From Massilia rubra (GTDB lineage: Bacteria; Pseudomonadota; Gammaproteobacteria; Burkholderiales; Burkholderiaceae_D), in the NCBI RefSeq assembly GCF_011682065.1, contig NZ_VUYU01000005.1, positions 264,484-328,483 of the forward strand: a DNA stretch of 64,000 nucleotides. The letters are read 5' to 3'. Of this stretch, positions 61,044-64,000 are shown piece by piece. Positions within the stretch are counted from its first letter, which is position 1. Every line of letters starts with the position of its first letter. Both the position numbers and the translations under genes were made by a program. The notes under the pieces were generated by a model. The model searched no databases, was not told where the DNA came from, and was given only the letters and a program-made list of their open reading frames with translations.

Positions 61044-61206
61044 TGTCGGTGCCTTGGGTCGGTAAGGGGGCGGCGCGGCCTCTGATTGTGCAGCGCGGTC
61101 TTACCCACATGGGGACGGGCGCGCCGTTTAAAAGGCGTTTTGTCCACATGTGACCAGGCAATTGAATCAGGCAATTCATGCAGCCGGTGGCGGATACCGA
61201 CGCTGT

Positions 61207-62838
61207 TTATGGCAGGCGTCGCCGGGCCGGGGAGCGGCCCGGCAGGGCGCCGCGCTCGCCCGTGGCGCCGCCCATGCCGTCGAGGCGGAACACGCCGACC
61301 ACCTGCGACAGGCGCGCGGCCTGGTCCTGCATGCTCTCGGCGGCCGCGGCCGCTTCTTCGACCAGCGCGGCGTTTTGCTGGGTCGCTGCGTCCATCTGGG
61401 CAATCGCCTGGTTAACCTGGGCGATGCCGGCGCTCTGCTCGTGGCTGGCGGCCGAAATTTCGGCCATGATGTCGGTCACCCGGCGTACGCTGGCTACCAC
61501 ATTGTCCATCGTGCCGCCGGCGTCCGCCACCAGCTTGTTGCCGACCGATACCTTCTCGACCGAATCGCCGATCAGGGTCTTGATTTCCTTGGCGGCCGCT
61601 GCGCTGCGCTGGGCCAGGTTACGCACTTCCGAGGCGACCACGGCAAACCCACGGCCCTGTTCGCCGGCGCGCGCCGCTTCCACCGCCGCGTTCAGCGCCA
61701 AGATATTCGTCTGGAAGGCGATGCCGTCGATCACGCTGATGATGTCGACAATTTTCCTCGACGAGTCGTTGATCGAGGCCATGGTGTCGACCACCTGGGC
61801 CACCACCGCGCCACCCTGCATGGCCACCTCGGACGCGGTGGCCGCCAGCTGGTTGGCCTGGCGCGCGTTGTCGGCGTTTTGCTTGACGGTGCCGGTCAGC
61901 TCTTCCATGGAGGCGGCGGTTTCTTCCAGCGAACTGGCTTGCTGTTCGGTGCGCGAGGACAGGTCGAGGTTGCCGGATGCGATCTGGCTCGATGCGGTGG
62001 CGATGGTGTCGGTCCCCATGCGCACCTGCATCACGATCTTGGCCAGGTCGTCGCGCATGGTGCGGATGCCGTGCAGCAGGCTGCTGCTGTCGTTGTGCTT
62101 GAGGTCGATATTGATGCTCAGGTCGCCCTCGGCGATGCTGCGCGCAATGCCGGCCGCGTAACCGGGTTCGCCGCCGAGCTGGCGCAGCAAGCCGCGTCCG
62201 ATCAGCAGGCCGATGCCGAGCAGCACGCCAGCGAGCGCCAGCGCGCCCAGCGAGAAGCTGAGCAGGCGCGCGTGGATGGTGGCGTCGACGGTGTCGAGGT
62301 AGACGCCCGAGCCGACAATCCAGCCCCACGGCGCGAAGCCTTTGACGTACGACACTTTTTGCACCGGATTCTCGCTGCCCGGCTTGGGCCACATGTAAAA
62401 CACGAAGCCGGCGCCGCTGGTTTTGACGGTCTCGGCGAATTCGGTAAAGAAGAACTTGCCGGTCGGGTCTTTGGTGCCGCTGCCGTCCGTATTGTCGAGT
62501 GCGGGCTTGATGGGGTGCATCAGGATCCTGGCGCTCTGGTCCTGGACCCAGAAGTATTCGGTCTTGCTGTAGCGCAGGGTCTTGATGGTGGCGAGGGCGC
62601 GCTTCTGGGCCTCGGCGGCCGGCATGCCGCCTTTTTCGGCCAGTTCATGATAGTAGGCGACGACCCCGTGCGCGGTCTCGACCGCCTGGCGCACATTGTT
62701 CTGGCGCTCTTCCAGGATCATGCGTTTTTCGGAAATGAGGAAGAGCGCGGTCAGGACCACGATGCCGATGATGCTGCTGATGATCAAGGTAGCGAGTTTC
62801 TTCGCAATGCTCATCGATTCGAGAAAGGCAATATTCAT
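61207..62838 (-). CDS. Methyl-accepting chemotaxis protein with a single Cache domain
   Basis: 543 residues from ATG 62838. First membrane segment about 11-33 ([23 protein letters not shown]), a periplasmic sCache-type domain (about 38-185, [28 protein letters not shown]), second segment about 190-215, HAMP ([27 protein letters not shown]) and a methyl-accepting signalling domain with the hairpin tip [40 protein letters not shown]. It should sense small organic ligands. The C-terminus lacks a CheR-binding pentapeptide. Confidence 0.9.
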   Translation of the reverse strand: MNIAFLESMSIAKKLATLIISSIIGIVVLTALFLISEKRMILEERQNNVRQAVETAHGVVAYYHELAEKGGMPAAEAQKRALATIKTLRYSKTEYFWVQDQSARILMHPIKPALDNTDGSGTKDPTGKFFFTEFAETVKTSGAGFVFYMWPKPGSENPVQKVSYVKGFAPWGWIVGSGVYLDTVDATIHARLLSFSLGALALAGVLLGIGLLIGRGLLRQLGGEPGYAAGIARSIAEGDLSINIDLKHNDSSSLLHGIRTMRDDLAKIVMQVRMGTDTIATASSQIASGNLDLSSRTEQQASSLEETAASMEELTGTVKQNADNARQANQLAATASEVAMQGGAVVAQVVDTMASINDSSRKIVDIISVIDGIAFQTNILALNAAVEAARAGEQGRGFAVVASEVRNLAQRSAAAAKEIKTLIGDSVEKVSVGNKLVADAGGTMDNVVASVRRVTDIMAEISAASHEQSAGIAQVNQAIAQMDAATQQNAALVEEAAAAAESMQDQAARLSQVVGVFRLDGMGGATGERGALPGRSPARRRLP

Positions 62839-63102
62839 GGTGACGTCCTTGTGCGTGCGCTCTGCGAGCCGGTCTGTCCTGTGAAAGATAGCATGCGCAA
62901 CGGGTTTTTGGGAGCTGTTTGGAAAGCCGCCGGGGCTGGCTGGCGACAGCGTGCGATTGCCGCCCTGCATCGCTGCAGGCGGCCAGCCGGGCTCGCGCGG
63001 ATCACGCGAGCACGCCGCTGGCGGGCCTGGCGGGGAAGCCGGATCGGGCCGCCGTCAAGCCTGAATAAAGTACTTTCAGGAAAGGTTACTCCATAGAAAG
63101 TT

Positions 63103-63123
63103 GCCAGTCAAACATTGACTGGC
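63103..63123. repeat. Short perfect hairpin in the region before the lipoprotein
   Basis: GCCAGTCAA and TTGACTGGC are perfect 9-base arms around ACA. No T-run follows. The 474-base gap (62839-63312) otherwise holds only weak inverted repeats and the Pho-like site. Confidence 0.45.
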
Positions 63124-63212
63124 GCCGGCCTGCGGAAAGTGCGCCGGCCCGCCTGAAAAGCAACACGCCGGATAGTTATCTCATCGATATCTGGAAATAA
63201 TGTGTAATAGCA

Positions 63213-63241
63213 AGGTCATGCGGGTGTCACTCTGCCGTAAC
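63213..63241 (+). promoter_or_regulatory. Candidate Pho box before the lipoprotein/phospholipase genes
   Basis: Three 7-base half-sites spaced by 11 bases resemble CTGTCAT/C: AGGTCAT (63213), GTGTCAC (63224) and CCGTAAC (63235). The third is weak. Position (about 70-100 bases upstream of the first start) fits PhoB control. Confidence 0.4.
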
Positions 63242-63312
63242 ATTAGAGCAATATTATCTTTCTTGCCTGCAAGACAGGCCACGACCCTGATGATTTTTCA
63301 AGAAAGACCGCC

Positions 63313-63522
63313 ATGCAGTATTGCCCGCCAACACCCCGCTGCACGCCCCTTGCCGCGCGCCTCCTGTTTGCCGCGCTGATGGGCGCGAGCCTGGCCGCCT
63401 GCGGCAACGACGACCCGGCGCCGGCCACGCCGGTCGCGCAAACGCCGGCGCCCGCGCCCGGCGCGGCCGATCCGTCGCGCGCCTGCAGCGCCAAGTCTGC
63501 CAGCATGCGTTGCGCCCCGTGA
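63313..63522 (+). CDS. Small lipoprotein, unknown function
   Basis: 69 residues with a lipobox at SLAACGN (Cys 30) after a hydrophobic run (LLFAALMGASLAA), followed by an Ala/Pro-rich tail and two further Cys (RACSAKS, MRCAP). It sits 52 bases before the phospholipase C gene on the same strand. It could be an anchor or accessory protein for it, but that is only position. AAAGACC precedes the ATG. Confidence 0.55.
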   Translation: MQYCPPTPRCTPLAARLLFAALMGASLAACGNDDPAPATPVAQTPAPAPGAADPSRACSAKSASMRCAP

Positions 63523-63574
63523 GCGCCGCTTTCCCTCGCGGGCACCTCGCGCCACCCGATAAAACCGACAAAAA

Positions 63575-64000
63575 ATGACGATGACACCCACCAGCAGACG
63601 CGCGTTCTTGCGCCAGGCCGCCAAGGTCGGCGCTAGCGCCGCCGCGCTTTCCATGTTTCCGCCCGCGATCAGCCGGGCACTTGCGGTCGCGGCCAACAAC
63701 CGCACCGGCACCATCCGGGATGTCGAGCATATCGTGATCCTGATGCAGGAAAACCGTTCCTTCGACCATTACTTCGGCACCCTGAAAGGGGTGCGCGGTT
63801 TCGGCGACCGCTTCCCGATCCCGCTGCCGGCCTCGAATGCAATGGGCAAGCACCGGGTCTGGTACCAGCTCAACGACAGCGTGCCGGCGGCGCCGCGCGT
63901 GATCGCGCCGTTCCACCTGAACACCCAGCAAAGCTTCAACGCCATGCGGGTGTCGGGCACGCCGCACAGCTGGCCGAACGCGCAGTACGCGTGGAACCAC
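63575..64000 (+). CDS. Phosphocholine-specific phospholipase C, Tat-exported (3' partial)
   Basis: The first 142 residues are visible; the gene runs off the window. It starts MTMTPTSRRAFLRQAA, a twin-arginine signal (SRRAFLRQ) with a hydrophobic run. The mature start DVEHIVILMQENRSFDHYFGTLKGVRGFGDR is the signature of the PlcH/PlcN family, where the Glu-Asn and Asp-His pairs bind metal and substrate. It hydrolyses phosphatidylcholine or sphingomyelin. A possible Pho box upstream of the preceding gene suits phosphate-starvation control. Confidence 0.85.
   Translation, partial: MTMTPTSRRAFLRQAAKVGASAAALSMFPPAISRALAVAANNRTGTIRDVEHIVILMQENRSFDHYFGTLKGVRGFGDRFPIPLPASNAMGKHRVWYQLNDSVPAAPRVIAPFHLNTQQSFNAMRVSGTPHSWPNAQYAWNH

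Overview
The window looks like chromosomal DNA of a GC-rich betaproteobacterium, most likely an Oxalobacteraceae soil or plant-associated genus of the Massilia/Duganella/Telluria type. This is inferred from the mix of families: PEP-CTERM surface proteins, many TonB receptors, several c-di-GMP enzymes, and a DUF3016 and DUF4861 repertoire. No tRNA, rRNA, CRISPR array, transposase or integrase was seen. Almost every base is in a gene or a short promoter, and most long antisense ORFs are codon shadows.

Layout. 1-10 kb: a membrane diguanylate cyclase (5' end cut off), small proteins, an AT-richer cell-wall amidase/immunity gene pair, a PEP-CTERM protein, a GAF-GAF histidine kinase, a solitary NADAR-like antitoxin and a REC-DUF3369-HD-GYP response regulator. 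10-22 kb: Fpg/Nei glycosylase, DUF3016 protein, an ECF sigma / anti-sigma / secreted-protein operon, thioesterase, PQQ-type sugar dehydrogenase, MFS transporter, a MEDS-GGDEF-EAL protein and a three-gene envelope cluster. 22-31 kb: a PEP-CTERM protein with a very large subtilase, a TetR-controlled SDR, and a LysR/GST/PPOX group.

31.6-48.1 kb is a pectin/rhamnogalacturonan utilisation island: two TonB receptors, DUF4861, GH105, an alpha/beta-hydrolase lipoprotein, GH43, pectinesterase (CE8), rhamnogalacturonan acetylesterase (CE12) and an FCD-type GntR regulator. Four promoters in it share one architecture: -35, 17-bp spacer, TAGAAT/TAAAAT -10, with TTTGG-N5-CCAAA-like operators in or beside the promoter, including the regulator's own promoter. 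The island is also rich in palindromic repeats, and two secreted enzymes read straight through such an element just after their signal peptides.

48-64 kb: ammonium transporter, PAS-GGDEF-EAL protein, a third TonB-type receptor, PsiF-repeat protein, a MerR(LitR-like, no B12 motif)-FolE-BLUF operon that looks like a blue-light response unit, two small heat-shock proteins behind an FNR-like box, an orphan ParA, Dps, a luciferase-like oxidoreductase, a chemotaxis receptor, and a small lipoprotein followed by a Tat-exported phospholipase C that runs off the window.

Best candidates for new biology are the GntR pectin regulon with palindromes built into secreted enzymes, the B12-less MerR/FolE/BLUF unit with an 11-bp direct repeat at its promoter, and the NADAR-like gene without its DarT toxin. 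All functional calls are from reading motifs by eye; no database search was possible.
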